Source: Amanita rubescens (lineage: Eukaryota; Basidiomycota; Agaricomycetes; Agaricales; Amanitaceae). Taken from it: DNA of 64,000 nucleotides. The notes below the pieces were generated by a model. That model did no database searches. It had not been told where the DNA came from and was given only the letters and a program-made list of their open reading frames with translations. Position numbers and translations under genes: made by a program. This document shows positions 1 to 11,204 of this stretch, piece after piece. Location of the stretch: positions 1 to 64,000 of the forward strand of contig WION01000092.1 of assembly GCA_015039365.1 (NCBI GenBank), in the 5' to 3' direction. Numbering within the stretch: the stretch's first letter is position 1; each line of letters begins with the position of its first letter.

Positions 1-195
1 CAAGACATTGAAGCCACCCTCAAGCACCTCGAATAACGCGGAATCAACCACTCTTATTACGACGAAGATGATGATGGCGAAAGCATAAGGCGATGCCATG
101 TCGACCACGGAAAAACCCTCCAACAACCGAAGAAGCGACGGGAGACGCGACGTGAAGGAGCCCTCTCCGCTGCCCCCTCGTCGCCTCAGTGGCAT
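1..195 (-). CDS. 5' end of unknown membrane protein gene (partial, runs off left edge)
   Basis: A reading frame of 65 codons starts at an ATG at 195 and stays open to the window edge. The first ~25 residues are basic and Gly/Ser-rich, beginning MPLRRRGGSGEG. A hydrophobic stretch follows around residues 36-47 (YAFAIIIFVVIRVV), which looks like a membrane anchor or signal anchor. No family is recognised. A competing frame from an ATG at 250 closes at 44 and has poorer character. The gene is truncated by the window, so its length and function cannot be judged. Confidence 0.35.
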   Translation of the reverse strand, partial: MPLRRRGGSGEGSFTSRLPSLLRLLEGFSVVDMASPYAFAIIIFVVIRVVDSALFEVLEGGFNVL

Positions 196-379
196 AATAG
201 AACATCCTTAATTCACGATAGTACTCCGGCAATATGAATTTGAAGGCCATGGCAGAGAAGCGAGAAAGACAGAAATGATATAATGCGAAAACAAGTTGAG
301 TCGGACTGAAAAGATAACGCGAAGAAAAAGATATGAGATGAGAATTGAAAGATAAGATCGCCCATGCTCCCGCGATTTT

Positions 380-665
380 GGGGGGTTGTGAGCGTCGTTT
401 GTGTTCTTCCGTACCACCAGTCTTTGCTAAGTACCATGGTCACGGTCAAGTTCACTATTGCGCCGCTATCGTTCATGGCCGAGGATGCGTGGTACAGCCT
501 GTAAATCGAGAGTCAGCAGAAGGAATGAAAGCATGACAAGAGAAGGCAAAGTATGATAAGAAAGTCATTCATGTCAGCGACCCTCACGAGAAAAATGGTG
601 GGGACGATTCGACTATGATGCGCTAAAGTGGGTTGAAAACAACGCTCATTACCAGTAAAGTTCTT
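380..665 (+). pseudogene. HsbA relic (internally deleted)
   Basis: The stretch from about 434 reads MVTVKFTIAPL, matching the start of the intact HsbA gene at 45846-46561 (MVKFTIAPLLL), with the same bases just upstream of the ATG. After about 20 codons the similarity ends. From about 545 the sequence instead matches the 3' flank of the HsbA family, including a stretch resembling GTCATTCATGTCAGCGACCC that is also found near 14.2, 24.2, 34.5 and 45.6 kb. The coding middle is missing, so this is a dead copy. Confidence 0.5.
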
Positions 666-986
666 GACCAAAAACCGTAATCCTGTTGCACAGACAAATA
701 ACAGACATTCAATTTCGAACTCGAAAGTCCCGCGCTCTATTTGTCTGGAAAAGCAAATTAGAATAGCAGATATAGAAAGAATTAAGCGAACGAAGTACGA
801 GTGTCCGTTTTTTGCAGGGTAACTCTAGCAAAGCTAAAAACGATAAAAAGATAAGATTATGTAAGTGATGAAGCTTGACAGATGGGATATGTGGTCAGGT
901 AACGGAGCGTAGCGTACAGTCTGTGATATCGAATGGTTAACGAAATGTGTTCTTTTTTGTGAAATGCTAACGGGACATAATACCAT

Positions 987-1386
987 CTAGCGGCTATTCC
1001 GTCTTTCGAGCCACGAGCCGAGTTCGGCGGCCTCGTGGGCTTCTTTTTCGATGATCGTCACCCAGTTGAAGCACATAGAGCAATTGACGGCTCCGTGAAG
1101 TATACACTCAAAAGACCTTGTGTATCGGGAATTGCTGTTGCCCCACGTGCATACACGTTAATGGTTGCGTTCCTAGGCGTTTGTCGTTTCAATGTTTGAA
1201 GCTCGATCAATGAAAAATTACGCGCACCTCGAGCCCGATTTCAAACACGTCCTCCAGATTACTCAGGTCATCCGCGACTTGTGCGTTGTTCGCCAGCCTA
1301 TGGTCAACCCCGCATGATTGACAATACTCGTCGCCGTGCCTCTCGCAAAACGTGAATGAATTCACTATGATCTGCGAGGTCGACAT
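987..1386 (-). CDS. small Cys/His-rich basidiomycete protein
   Basis: Three exons are proposed. Exon 1 (1386-1228) starts MSTSQIIVNSF and contains FCERHGDEYCQSCGVDH, a run of Cys and His spaced like a zinc site. A GTGCGC donor follows. A short middle exon encodes VYARGATAIPDTQ. The last exon encodes NCSMCFNWVTIIEKEAHEA and ends SWLERRNSR at a TAG at 987-989. The CxxC and Cys/His pairs suggest a small zinc-binding protein of a basidiomycete-specific family that I recall only as hypothetical. The phase between exons 1 and 2 is not fully resolved. No enzymatic role can be inferred. Confidence 0.5.
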
Positions 1387-2609
1387 GGGCACTTTGGGAA
1401 AGAGTGTGAGGAAATTTGGAAAGGAACGTGAATGCCAAGGTGTTGGACCTGAATTGCTGGCAAGGTGTATATAAATACCTAGGGGCGTCTCGACGCTGCG
1501 TGTGAAATTCAATTTAAATAAAAATGGTTCGAACATAAACTGAGCGCGCCCCTAGTACGTTTGTTTTAAGTGATCAACAGGCCATATGGCATATACTACC
1601 ACGATTTGCTCTCGAGAGTAAGGCACGTGTTGAAAGTAGGATTCGGACACCTGTGACGGGGGCGCGTGATGTTGAATGTGACAGGTACCATCGCTCCAAA
1701 AACGCTCACCAGTACACAGCCAACGCTGAAAATGTGAATACTCCTAAAGGTCAATCGCGTCCCAAGATATGTTACAACGAGCCTGGTTATCGCCACTGAA
1801 TGCTACGCCCACATGAGACAAGCAAAATTCTCGATGATGAAAGGTGTCAATCAGAAGTAAAAGTGACACTTTGAACGCTTTCTTTTGGACTCGCCTAAAG
1901 GATTTTCCTTGGGCGCTCGACTGGTGTTCAAATGAAGACATAATGCGCCCAAAACATATATAAACTGTTCCATGAAATGGACTACGACATAGCCCGGAAT
2001 GCCCCGCCGATTGGACGACGGTGCCAAACCAGACGTCTGACTCTTACGGTCACTGCGCCTGTGAATGCGGGATGAGCCATTCATGTGGAGATGTAAAGAT
2101 GTAACATGTGTGGGAGGCCAAAAATGGAGAAAACCGCGGTTGCTTTGGACATGGTATCCCACCATCGAACGAATTGCCCTTTTCCTCTATCTGGATTCAT
2201 TGATATCGGTCAATTGCAGGTACAAGCTTATCAATATCCTGCAAACACATTCAATTGAAAAGTCTTGCTTTTTCATTTAGTTTTCATTCTAATCCTTTCT
2301 GGTATAGTGAAACGCGTAGGTTGGTCAAAAATATCTTGTCAGGTACGATACTTGGATGACATGGTCGTCGGGTGTCGTACTTCCGGAGGTCGTGGTTCCC
2401 TCGACAAATTTGTCGCTTTGATCGGAATAATTCGACCCGACTTAAAATACGCAATCCATCGGATGTAGAGCGCCTCTGCCCTGACGGCGCAGCTTGCCCC
2501 ACCGCCTCTCGGAGTGCTTTCCAGCTTTTATTTATCTTCTCTTCCACGTCGTTCGTTCGTTCAACAGCCTTTCTTTTCAGCTCGCATCGACCCTTCTGTC
2601 TACGTGTAG
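1387..2609. other. intergenic, no gene recognised
   Basis: Short open frames occur on both strands, but most lack an ATG, a family signature or sensible splice sites. Promoter sequence of the DUF6534 gene that starts at 2610 must lie at the right end. I see no repeat or RNA gene here. Confidence 0.4.
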
Positions 2610-4513
2610 ATGGAGTCGTTCTTGGGAACGACTTTGGGTGCGTTACTCATAGGTGGATTGGGAACCGCCATGTACGGAATCAATATCTACCGGAGTTAAA
2701 GGGAGTGCGCTAAACGGTCATCCCGCAGACTCTACGGGTGTACTAATATCCATATACGTGTATTTCAGCAATTATCGGCAGGATCGGCTGATATTGAAAT
2801 CCACGGTAAGTACTAACGAGGATTCCGGGCAAACGGCTGACTCTTCACAAGGTCGTTTTTCTTTGGTATGAAAAAAACTAGGTACGGAAAGAATTCAGAA
2901 ATTGAAACATAGCAGGATCGTGGACTCGTTTCATATGGTTTTCACCATCATTATCCTCTGGCATTACTTGATTGAATCGTTCGGGGACTATCTGGCTTTG
3001 CTGACGACTCCTTGGTGCGTTTTACGTCTTGTGCTTCAACTCGTGTATCAATCTGTCATATAGGTCGGTTAAAGTACGCTGTTATTGTCTTAACGTGCAT
3101 GTATACTGACTTGGACACCTTTTTAAGTACAAACAGCGTGAACGTGAGTTGAACCCTTCCTGTTGACTGCGACTGACGCCTTTTGTCCACTAGGTCCTCG
3201 CAATCCTTGTTGTGCAAACGTGTTCATGGCCACCTTCGTATTCTAGTGATATATACTAATTCCACTCCTAGCCTCTACACTATGCGAATCTGGACATGTA
3301 AGGCGTCGAGATTCATTTTGCCCAGCAGGTTAAATATATATTCTCTTTATCAGTGAGCTCAAATCTTGATCACAAATGTTGGGCACGTGTTCTAGTGAGT
3401 CGAATCTTAAAGACATGTCGATTTAACTGGTGATTCTTTCTGCAGAGTATCGTCCTTGTAGCCGGTTACAGTAGGTCACTCGTTATATGCGCGTCGCGGT
3501 CACTCACCTATCCCGCCCAGTTAGCGGAATAAGTACGTTGAGATTCTTTATCTGTTTACACGCCTAACTCCTGCTTGCTCCAGTTCTTGTAGTGGAGATG
3601 TGAGTACGATCTCGAGAGCTTTTCTCCGAAAGATATGAAATACACAACTATTAGATGGCGTACGATAGAATATACGGAAGTTGCACAATACCGCGTATGT
3701 CTTCGAGTTCATTTTTTGTGCATGTGAACCTCGACTGCTAACATCGTTCATTCGTAGTGGGCGATTTACTTGTCACTCTCCATGTCCACGTTCAACGACT
3801 TTATGATAGCAGCTGCAATATGCCATTTGCTAGCTACCTGTGGGTCAACGCTATCAGAGTGAGTTTTTTATCTTGGGTTTCAACTTTCGCTCGCAATCCT
3901 AAAAACGGCTCTCAGGATGAAATCCAAAGTTTGGATCATTATGCGTTATGCCGTCATTTCAGGGACTTTAACAAGGTATGAAACGTTTACTACTTATCTC
4001 AACCTCGAGTTGACATGATTTCTTAGTTTCTTCTCGTTATCCGCGTTGATTTCGGTGATTAATTCTTTTTTATTTATCTTGACACGAATCAGAAACGTTT
4101 AACATGGACCCAGTTTTACATTATGCCTAGCAACCTCATCTACTTGGCACAGATTTTTTTAATCTCAAAACGTAAGCCAAGGCTCTACTTACGTTCAGAA
4201 TTCTGAAAATTGATTTCATTATTATTAGTGTATATTAACAGTTATCTCGCCATGTGAGTCTTCTTGTTCGAGTTTGCATTATATCTATACTGAGAGATTC
4301 GCGTATAGGTTGAACGCGAGGAATAGCTTGCGTGAATGCGGGTTGTTAAATTTATCCAGGATGGAGGCGTGTGTGGTAGATCCACGCCGCTCGGAGCATG
4401 TGATACCTGTGACTGATATGGAGATGAAACGCTCTACTCTGGCTGTAGACAATCATAGCATGTCAAGTGAAGAGTCGGATTCCGTGCATTTTATTCGAAC
4501 CGTGGCAAGATAG
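2610..4513 (+). CDS. DUF6534-type multi-pass membrane protein
   Basis: The gene starts MESFLGTTLGALLIGGLGTA, the characteristic N-terminus of the agaricomycete DUF6534 family of seven-helix membrane proteins. Later exons encode IVDSFHMVFTIIILWHYLIE, then VLAILVVQTLYTMRIW, then YLSLSMSTFNDFMIAAAICH, then MKSKVWIIMRYAVISGTLT, all in family order. The last exons read YINSYLAM joined to LNARNSLRE, the usual end of the membrane domain, followed by a hydrophilic tail ending FIRTVAR at a TAG at 4511-4513. There are about nine short exons. The segment between about 4020 and 4230 reads poorly and may include a mis-assigned intron or a lesion. The family's function is unknown. Confidence 0.75.
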
Positions 4514-4797
4514 ATAGGGTGGGATAGGTTCAAATTGATTGAACCAACAGATTTGACATCTCCGGTTCTTTGAAAGAAAAGAGTATTTATGGTGTATGTA
4601 AAATGAATCGTATTTAATTGTAGTTGTAGTACGGTTAGGGATGTGTAGAGATTAGGAATGAATAGTGGCACGCGATATGAGTTGTAAACATGTGGTCAAC
4701 ATGCAACATATGCGTGCAGGTTCCGCGAGCGCTGCCATCGCAAAAGCCGCTGCCCGGTCGGTCCATCGAATGCGTGAGCGATGGGTAAGAGCGCAAT

Positions 4798-5312
4798 TCA
4801 TGCTCGTCTCGCCTTTCCCCTCTTCTTTGGTTTTGTAACGGACTCGGGTAACCACTCATTCGCACTCAAATCTTTATCGGAGTCAACCGGTTTTTCCACT
4901 CTTTCCACTAGAGGTGGTCGGTCGAGTATGCTCGAACTGGTATCTTGGTTGGGATGCATTTTCTCCGCCCGTGCAGCTGCCTCTGCGATTTCTTCAGGGC
5001 TAACCTCCTCTCCTCTCCTTATCCGGGCTGCAATATCTGGTGTGATACGTATTTTCTTGACGTTCGTTTGAAAACCTGGTGCTGTAAAGCAAACACGTTA
5101 AGGTCAAGCTGAAACCAAATTTTCGTTTCGCACCGCCTTTTCCAATCCCATGTACTTTTAGACGCCAGGCGAGGTACCATTTGCGAGCAAAGTAACCTGC
5201 AGATAGCAGGACTGGAGGTATACTATTCCAACACTCGTTAGTTAGGGTAAGAATAATATATGCCTACGTACATTATCCACCACAACGAAGGGTATTGATC
5301 AGACTCTTGCAT
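4798..5312 (-). CDS. small single-pass membrane protein, unit 1
   Basis: Three exons encode about 140 residues. The protein starts MQESDQYPSLWWI. A 5' intron with a CTAAC branch site is removed, then a hydrophobic helix (IPPVLLTAGYFACKWYLAW-like) is followed by a basic LKKHGIGKGGAKREF segment. After a second intron comes APGFQTNVKKIRVIPDIAA, a helix around EEVSPEEIAEAAARAEKMRR, an acidic Ser/Asp-rich stretch and a basic tail KPKKRGKARRA before the TGA at 4798-4800. One TM segment with a basic cytosolic flank suggests an organelle or ER membrane protein. The family is not recognised. It is divergent from the FIST gene, with only about 40 bp between start codons, so a shared promoter is likely. 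Confidence 0.6.
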
Positions 5313-5353
5313 GATTGCGTGCCACGTGGCAAACGATCAACTCAAGTCAATCA

Positions 5354-6868
5354 ATGCCAGTTCTTCACCTCAGCACGATCATCTCTCGCAATTCAACTTC
5401 TCTCCTCTCACACATTTCTCGCCTCGCTAGATCATTCCCAAATCACCCACTCTTATTCACACTTTCGCACAACAGCACAACAGACTCTGCGGTTGATTTG
5501 TCTAGGATAGTCGGACAGTTGACCACTTTCTCTTCGCAGTCGATCGGGTGTCTCTCTGCACCGTTACCGGGGCCGCATTCGGGGTTTACAGCTTGCTCGT
5601 TGGCGATTTTTGACCCTCAAAATGTCGCGGCCGTGTTTCGTTCGACGGTTCCTGGAAGACAGCGGGCGCAGGTTGGGCGATGGAGGCCGGTTGGACAGAA
5701 AAAGGAACTTGGAGAGGATCCGCGGTTAGGCCAAGGTTGGTGGCAAGGAGAAAGCGTAAAAGATTGGGAAGACGTTTGGAATTCCAGTGTTGAAACTCAG
5801 GTGTTGCCGGAAGGATTGAAAGGCAAAGAGTCAGTGATTCCGTATAAGCTTAGAATCTGGCTTTTTGACTCGCGTTTCAGGGATATCTCATCTATCATAT
5901 ATCTGACGGACGATGCACCCGAAGGGTTGTCCAGTTCGCTGTTATCCAACTATTCCAATTCGTCGCAAGTTGGTCTCGTTGCTTCTTCGACGCCATTCGT
6001 AAACGGCAGACCGTTCACGCTCTTTCACAATAAACACGTGTACGACTTGGGCGCCGTTGGGATTGCTCTCAAAGGATCCACTGCGCGCGATTTTGCCTCT
6101 GGCGTCTCTTTCGTCGGTCTTTCGCCTGTATCGAAACCCATGAATGTAACACGGTATGCCTCGCTTTGCCTTCCCATTTTGGCAAAAGCTCATATATATA
6201 TGCGCATGTAGATGCGAAGGCAACATGGTCATCTCGTTGGACGACCAAAATCCAACTCAATTATTACTATCGTGTATTCGCGAATCTGGCCTTGCTGAGA
6301 CTCCTTCCAGCCTCAAAGATGACCTAGGATTCGTCCTAGGCGTTGTCGAAGACGGAGAGGTGACGTTTCGCATCAATGTATCAGACAATTGTTTCTCAAC
6401 TGGAGCTTAGCTTGTCCAGGTGCACAAGATAACCGCCGGTGACCCGTCCCGCGGGACCATCTCATTGGGTACCCAAAGTTCTCCTAAAGAGGGCGCTACC
6501 GTTCAGGTGCGAATTGTCTAACTACTTTATCCTATTTTTATCTCATTCGAACCTAGTTTTTCCACCGCGGGACAAATTCGCTACACGATCCTCTCACAGA
6601 ACAAGGCATACTTTTCGCACCATATGCATCGACTGGGGAGGAGCCATCATTCAAGCCGAAATCATTGAACTTTTTCTCAGTTACTGGAGACGACATGTTC
6701 AAGGCTCAAGCAAATAGCGAAGGCGCATATATCTTACAAGATACTTTTATAGCGGCGAGTGAGAATGGGTTTTTGTTCAGCCCAAAGCAGCGTGAGCTAA
6801 GGGAAAACTCGTGGACTTGCGCTGTCCCTGGGGCTTTCGCTACTTTGGAATGCGTCTATGGAGATTAG
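5354..6868 (+). CDS. FIST-domain protein, unit 1
   Basis: Four exons (5354-6153, 6212-6377, 6420-6506, 6557-6868) give 454 residues. The N-terminal half has GCLSAPLPGPHSGFTACSLA and VAAVFRSTVPGRQRAQVGRW, resembling FIST_N. The C-terminal half has NMVISLDDQNPTQLLLSCI, HKITAGDPSRGTISLG and a final NSWTCAVPGAFATLEC, typical of FIST_C. FIST domains are intracellular small-ligand sensing modules, and fungal versions have no assigned substrate. An in-frame TAG at 6408-6410 is removed if a 42-nt intron (GTATCA...TGTCCAG, 6378-6419) is spliced. That removal preserves frame in all three units. I chose the ATG at 5354 because the upstream frame lacks an ATG. Confidence 0.7.
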
Positions 6869-7534
6869 GGAGTATACTACTGACCGGGCGGCGTTTAATG
6901 TTAATGTTAAGTACTAAAGGAAGATACCCTGTGCTTATTCGGATTCCGAAGCCCGAAAGGACAAGGTTGCACGGTGTTAGCCAAATGAAAATGAGTAGCG
7001 TGATATGTATTTCAAGAGGCAGTCATCGTGATTGGCATAAATTTGACTTGTACCACCAATCTCCCTTTCTTTCTTTCCTTTATTTGCTCACCACACCACC
7101 TCATACACTGAGGCAAACACTAATGAAACTATATTGTCTTCATTTTCCTTGCTGCCATTCCTGATTGTTAAAACTTTCATTTGCCAATGGCCCTGAAGCT
7201 TGCCATTGAATCTATGTTCTCATGCAGTTTGTTGTCCACTGTGGTATCACCGTCTTTCATTAACATGTTGATGTTGAGCATATTAATGAATCTCCATCCT
7301 TGACTTTCATATTTCTTTAGAGCCAGTGAGTTGATTCTTTGTTGTCAGACCACATACAAGTGTTGATTCCATCACAAAATGTTGAAAACAGATATACAGT
7401 ACAGTAGTACAAAAGCAGAAAACTGAATGAGAAAGGCTGAAAGTACTATAGCTAATGAGTTAAACATGAGAGGATACTAGGGCAAGTGACATGCCATCAT
7501 TGAGTGGAGGTTTTACTAGGATGTGCTGAAGATA
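6869..7534. other. intergenic between convergent genes, unit 1
   Basis: Convergent 3' flanks of the FIST gene and the GTPase gene. It is AT-rich and, from about 7140 onward, almost free of CG dinucleotides. No coding frame here is convincing. Confidence 0.4.
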
Positions 7535-10500
7535 CTATATCAGCAATTCCAGCTCAAAGAAGACAGGGACTGAGTTACATAATAAATTGTTAAGAACTAT
7601 TTTTCTGCATTCAGCACACTCTTCATCAGATGGGTGATGTTTGATGGTGAACCAATCACTGATGTCCTTTGAACTCAAGTAGTGATCCACTTCTTGTTCA
7701 ACCAGTGCATGCTGGGTCTTCAGATAAAGTTTCCAGGCCTTGGTGAAGCCATCAGTGGAATTGCAGCCTTGCTGGACAATCCAAAAGGAATGTTCAAGAC
7801 AAATAAGGATGGCTGTCCATGTAATGGTAAGAAACTGCAAATATAGAAAGGGTAGGATTAATCAGACCAAAGAGACAGTGCAAAGAAGGTGCCTATGTAA
7901 TTGGGAATACTTGAGTGAAGGGAATGAAAGAAGGAAATATGACCTTACATTGAATTGAGTTTTCACAAGACCCTGAACATTCTTTACCTGTGAAATGTAG
8001 GCCTAGTATTAATGGAGTAGGGCAAGGAGAATGGATGGGAGAAGACAGGTACAAACTAAAGAAATGTTAGGAATTCAAATTGAGCTAGGAGGCACACAGT
8101 CACTCACAAGCTGGATGATATTTCATGGCAACATGTCAGCAATTCAAATTGAGCTAGGAGGCACACAGTCACTCACTCCCTGGATGAGATTTCATGGCAA
8201 CATGTCAGCAATTCAAATTGAGCTAGGAGGCACACAGTCACTCACTCCCTGGATGGGATTTCATGGCAACATGTCAGCAATTCAAATTGAGCTAGGAGGC
8301 ACACAGTCACTCACAAACTGGATGGGATTTCATGGCAACATGTCAGCAATTCAAATTGAGCTAGGAGGCACACAGTCACTCACAAACTGGATGGGATTTC
8401 ATGGCAACATGTCAGCAATTCAAATTGAGCTAGGAGGCACACAGTCACTCACTCCCTGGATGGGATTTCATGGCAACATGTCAGCAATTCAAATTGAGCT
8501 AGGAGGCACACAGTGACTCACTGCCTGGATGGGATTTCATGGCAACATGTCAGCAATTCAAATTGAGCTAGGAGGCACACAGTCACTCACTCGCTGGATA
8601 GGATTTCATGGCAACATGTCAGCAATTCAAATTGAGCTAGGAGGCACACAGTGACTCACTGCCTGGATGGGATTTCATGGCAACATGTCAGCAATTCAAA
8701 TTGAGCTAGGAGGCACACAGTCACTCACAAACTGGATGGGATTTCATGGCAACATGTCAGCAATTCAAATTGAGCTAGGAGGCACACAGTCACTCACTCC
8801 CTGGATGGGATTTCATGGCAACATGTCAGCAATTCAAATTGAGCTAGGAGGCACACAGTCACTCACTCGCTGGATGGGATTTCATGGCAACATGTCAGCA
8901 ATTCAAATTGAGCTAGGAGGCACACAGTCACTCACTCCCTGGATGAGATTTCATGGCAACATGTCAGCAATTCAAATTGAGCTAGGAGGCACACAGTCAC
9001 TCACTCCCTGGATGGGATTTCATGGCAACATGTCAGCAATTCAAATTGAGCTAGGAGGCACACAGTCACTCACTCGCTGGATAGGATTTCATGGCAACAT
9101 GTCAGCAATTCAAATTGAGCTAGGAGGCATACAGTCACTCACTCGCTGGATGGGATTTCATGGCAACATGTCAGCAATTTAAATTGAGCTAGGAGGCATA
9201 CAGTCACTCACTCGCTGGATGGCAACATGTCAGCAATTTAAATCAAGTGAAGGAGGCACACAGCAGCTCACCTTCTAGATATGAGGTGAATCATTTCTAT
9301 CAATTTGGAATTCTCCATGTAACTTGCTTATTACCTCCTATTCATGACATTCAGAAGTTACCTTCCTATCACTTTGAAATTCTCACATCATCCCCCTTAT
9401 CATTTGCATAATTAGTATATTGTCAAATGAGCTTAATGTCATACTCACATACTGAATACCCAGATTAAACTTTGTCACCAATATTTGGTCATGATACTTA
9501 CATCCTGAAACAACTGTCATCACCATCTTCCCTGGCTCAAGTAGAAGTGGACTCTCACATAATCCTTCTCAGTTTCAGTCATGGCTCAAGAAAATGCATT
9601 CAATTTGCATACCTGCTGATAGCAATGTCCAAACCAAGATGCAGCCTTGTAAATCAAGTTATCCTTTGTTTATTTGAGCACTCAAATCTCTACAATTGAA
9701 GAAAAAATGTACCACTGTTGAGGTATTCTCAAAGATAAACCTCATAGAGAGATAAGTTGAAGGAACAGCATATGAGTGGATGACAGACTGGTTCAATGCA
9801 TATTCAATGCAGACCTCTAGGTTATTCTGTTGGACAGTGACAAACAACATCTTCAGTGCCATGTCATCAATTGATGCCGCTGTCTGTTTGATTAGTTCCC
9901 CAACTTGTTCCTGATGATTACCTTCATCCTCCTGGATAGCTGGGCATGCTATAAGTCCCAAGATTGGTCACTAAATGTGAAGAGACATACATTCAAATCG
10001 CACATATGTGCAAGGTGGAAACTTGTAACCCTTAAGTGGCTTCTCAAATTTCTTCTCCAAGGCAGCACAAGCAACTTCTCTATTCTTCTCATCATCTTCA
10101 TTCCTATCATAGACCTGGGTGATGAGATCGTCGAATTTCGTGAAGATTGCCACAACTGGAACTGTCTGTGGTCAGCCACAGTGAAGAGTCTGGAGATTCT
10201 AAATGATCTTACCATTGCCACATTGTTGCTCATTGAAGAACCTCTGTTCCAATCCCAATAACGGGCGAGATATGTCCGGGGCAAAACAAAACCTGAACAC
10301 ATTGTCAGTTGCGCCACATAAAGGAAGGATAAAACTCACCATATTGCGTGTATTTGGTCCTTTACTTCATTTGCTTTTGCCTTCTCTTGTATGAAAGAGA
10401 CTACATCCTGAAGTTCCTGCTCGCCTCCTGCCTCAAAACCAGGAGAGTCATGGAAGATGAACTGTGGGTTGCTCTCGAATGAAAACTCGTCATGGACATT

Positions 10501-10974
10501 ATGAATCCCTCGCTACAGCATCAAAGTCAACAACCTGGTTCAACTAGAGAAATGCACAAGGATCACCTTCGAGGTCGGGTTAATCTGTCGGTGGAAGGGA
10601 TGATGAAAGTGAGGTATCAATTGAAGTGGATATCATACCTTGCTGTAAACTGGATCCTCCTTCGTATTGCAGACCCGCTTCAGCAGTGTCGTTTTACCGG
10701 CATTCGCCCTCCCGATAACGAGGATACGGAAGTGGGTGTACTTGGCCCGGAGTTTCGCAGCTTCTTCCGGGTCGGTCGTCATCGTTAATGCAGTTTTCGC
10801 AGCTTCTTCCAGGTCGGTCGTCATCGTTGATCCAGTTTTCGCAGCTTCTTCGGGGTCAGTCGTCATCGTTGATGCAGTGGGCGTGCTCTGCGATCCCCGT
10901 CCGAACATCTTCTTCAGGCGATTGGAAAGTCCTTTGGACCCTTTGGCAGTCTGTGGCGGGCGTTGGTCAGCCAT
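7535..10974 (-). CDS. P-loop GTPase (G-domain) protein with array-bearing 3' half, unit 1
   Basis: Exon 1 (10974-10639) starts MADQRPPQTAKG. It has three 14-residue repeats at residues 33-74, then the P-loop GRANAGKT at residues 89-96. Exons 2-5 (10512-10340, 10292-10213, 10161-9991, from 9948) encode HDSPGFEAGGEQEL (G3 box DSPG), NVPVVAIFTKFDDL (G4 box TKFD) and EQVGELIKQTAASIDDMALK. Family relatives are basidiomycete AIG1/septin-like G-domain proteins. The terminal exon encodes FLTITWTAILICLEHSFW and KAWKLYLKTQHAL, ending at a TAG at 7535-7537. The 3' exons between 9800 and 7840 are uncertain because this stretch contains the 69-bp array. The substrate is presumably GTP; the cellular role is unknown. 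Confidence 0.7.
8071..9278. repeat. 69-bp minisatellite, unit 1 (17 units plus flanks)
   Basis: A head-to-tail array with an exact 69-nt period, lying within the GTPase gene. On the minus strand (the gene's sense strand) each unit begins GTGAGTGACTG, contains TTGCTGACAT and ends CCATCCAG. Three variable bases then precede the next GTGAGT. The minus strand has stops in all three frames. The plus strand happens to be open apart from two TGA-bearing units. The right-hand terminal unit is shortened and preceded (in transcription order) by ATATCTAG and the triplet AAG. Confidence 0.95.
10753..10878 (-). repeat. three 42-bp repeats coding TMTTDPEEAAK motif, unit 1
   Basis: Three in-frame 14-residue copies in exon 1 of the GTPase: TASTMTTDPEEAAK, TGSTMTTDLEEAAK and TALTMTTDPEEAAK. 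They lie just before the G domain and look like a short linker expansion. They are also present in units 2 and 3. Confidence 0.85.
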
Positions 10975-11204
10975 ATCGATGACGGGAGGAGATAAGAGCT
11001 TTCGGTACCATCCACGAGGCTTCAAGTTCTCGTCACTTCAGTTCGGAACGCTACTTATGGAAGGCGACCGTTACAGAGTTCTCCCACGTCATCCTTTGCG
11101 AATAGGCCATAGGCTAAAGCACCGCAGAGCCTCATTGTTTCCGTAATATACTCTTTGGATAAGAGCCGTTTATCCCAAGTGGTTCATATCAAGGCGCCAT
11201 ATAA

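Noticed and set aside
2372..2713. Plus-strand frame of 113 codons upstream of the DUF6534 gene
   Set aside because: It begins with a non-ATG codon, overlaps the true start at 2610 in another frame and has no family signature.
5354..6868. FIST gene as a pseudogene because of in-frame TAG
   Set aside because: A 42-nt frame-preserving intron with GT and CCAG ends removes the stop in all three units, and the downstream domain is fully conserved.
8071..9278. CRISPR-like regular array
   Set aside because: The spacers are only 3 nt, the repeats are 66 nt, there are no cas genes, and the host is eukaryotic.
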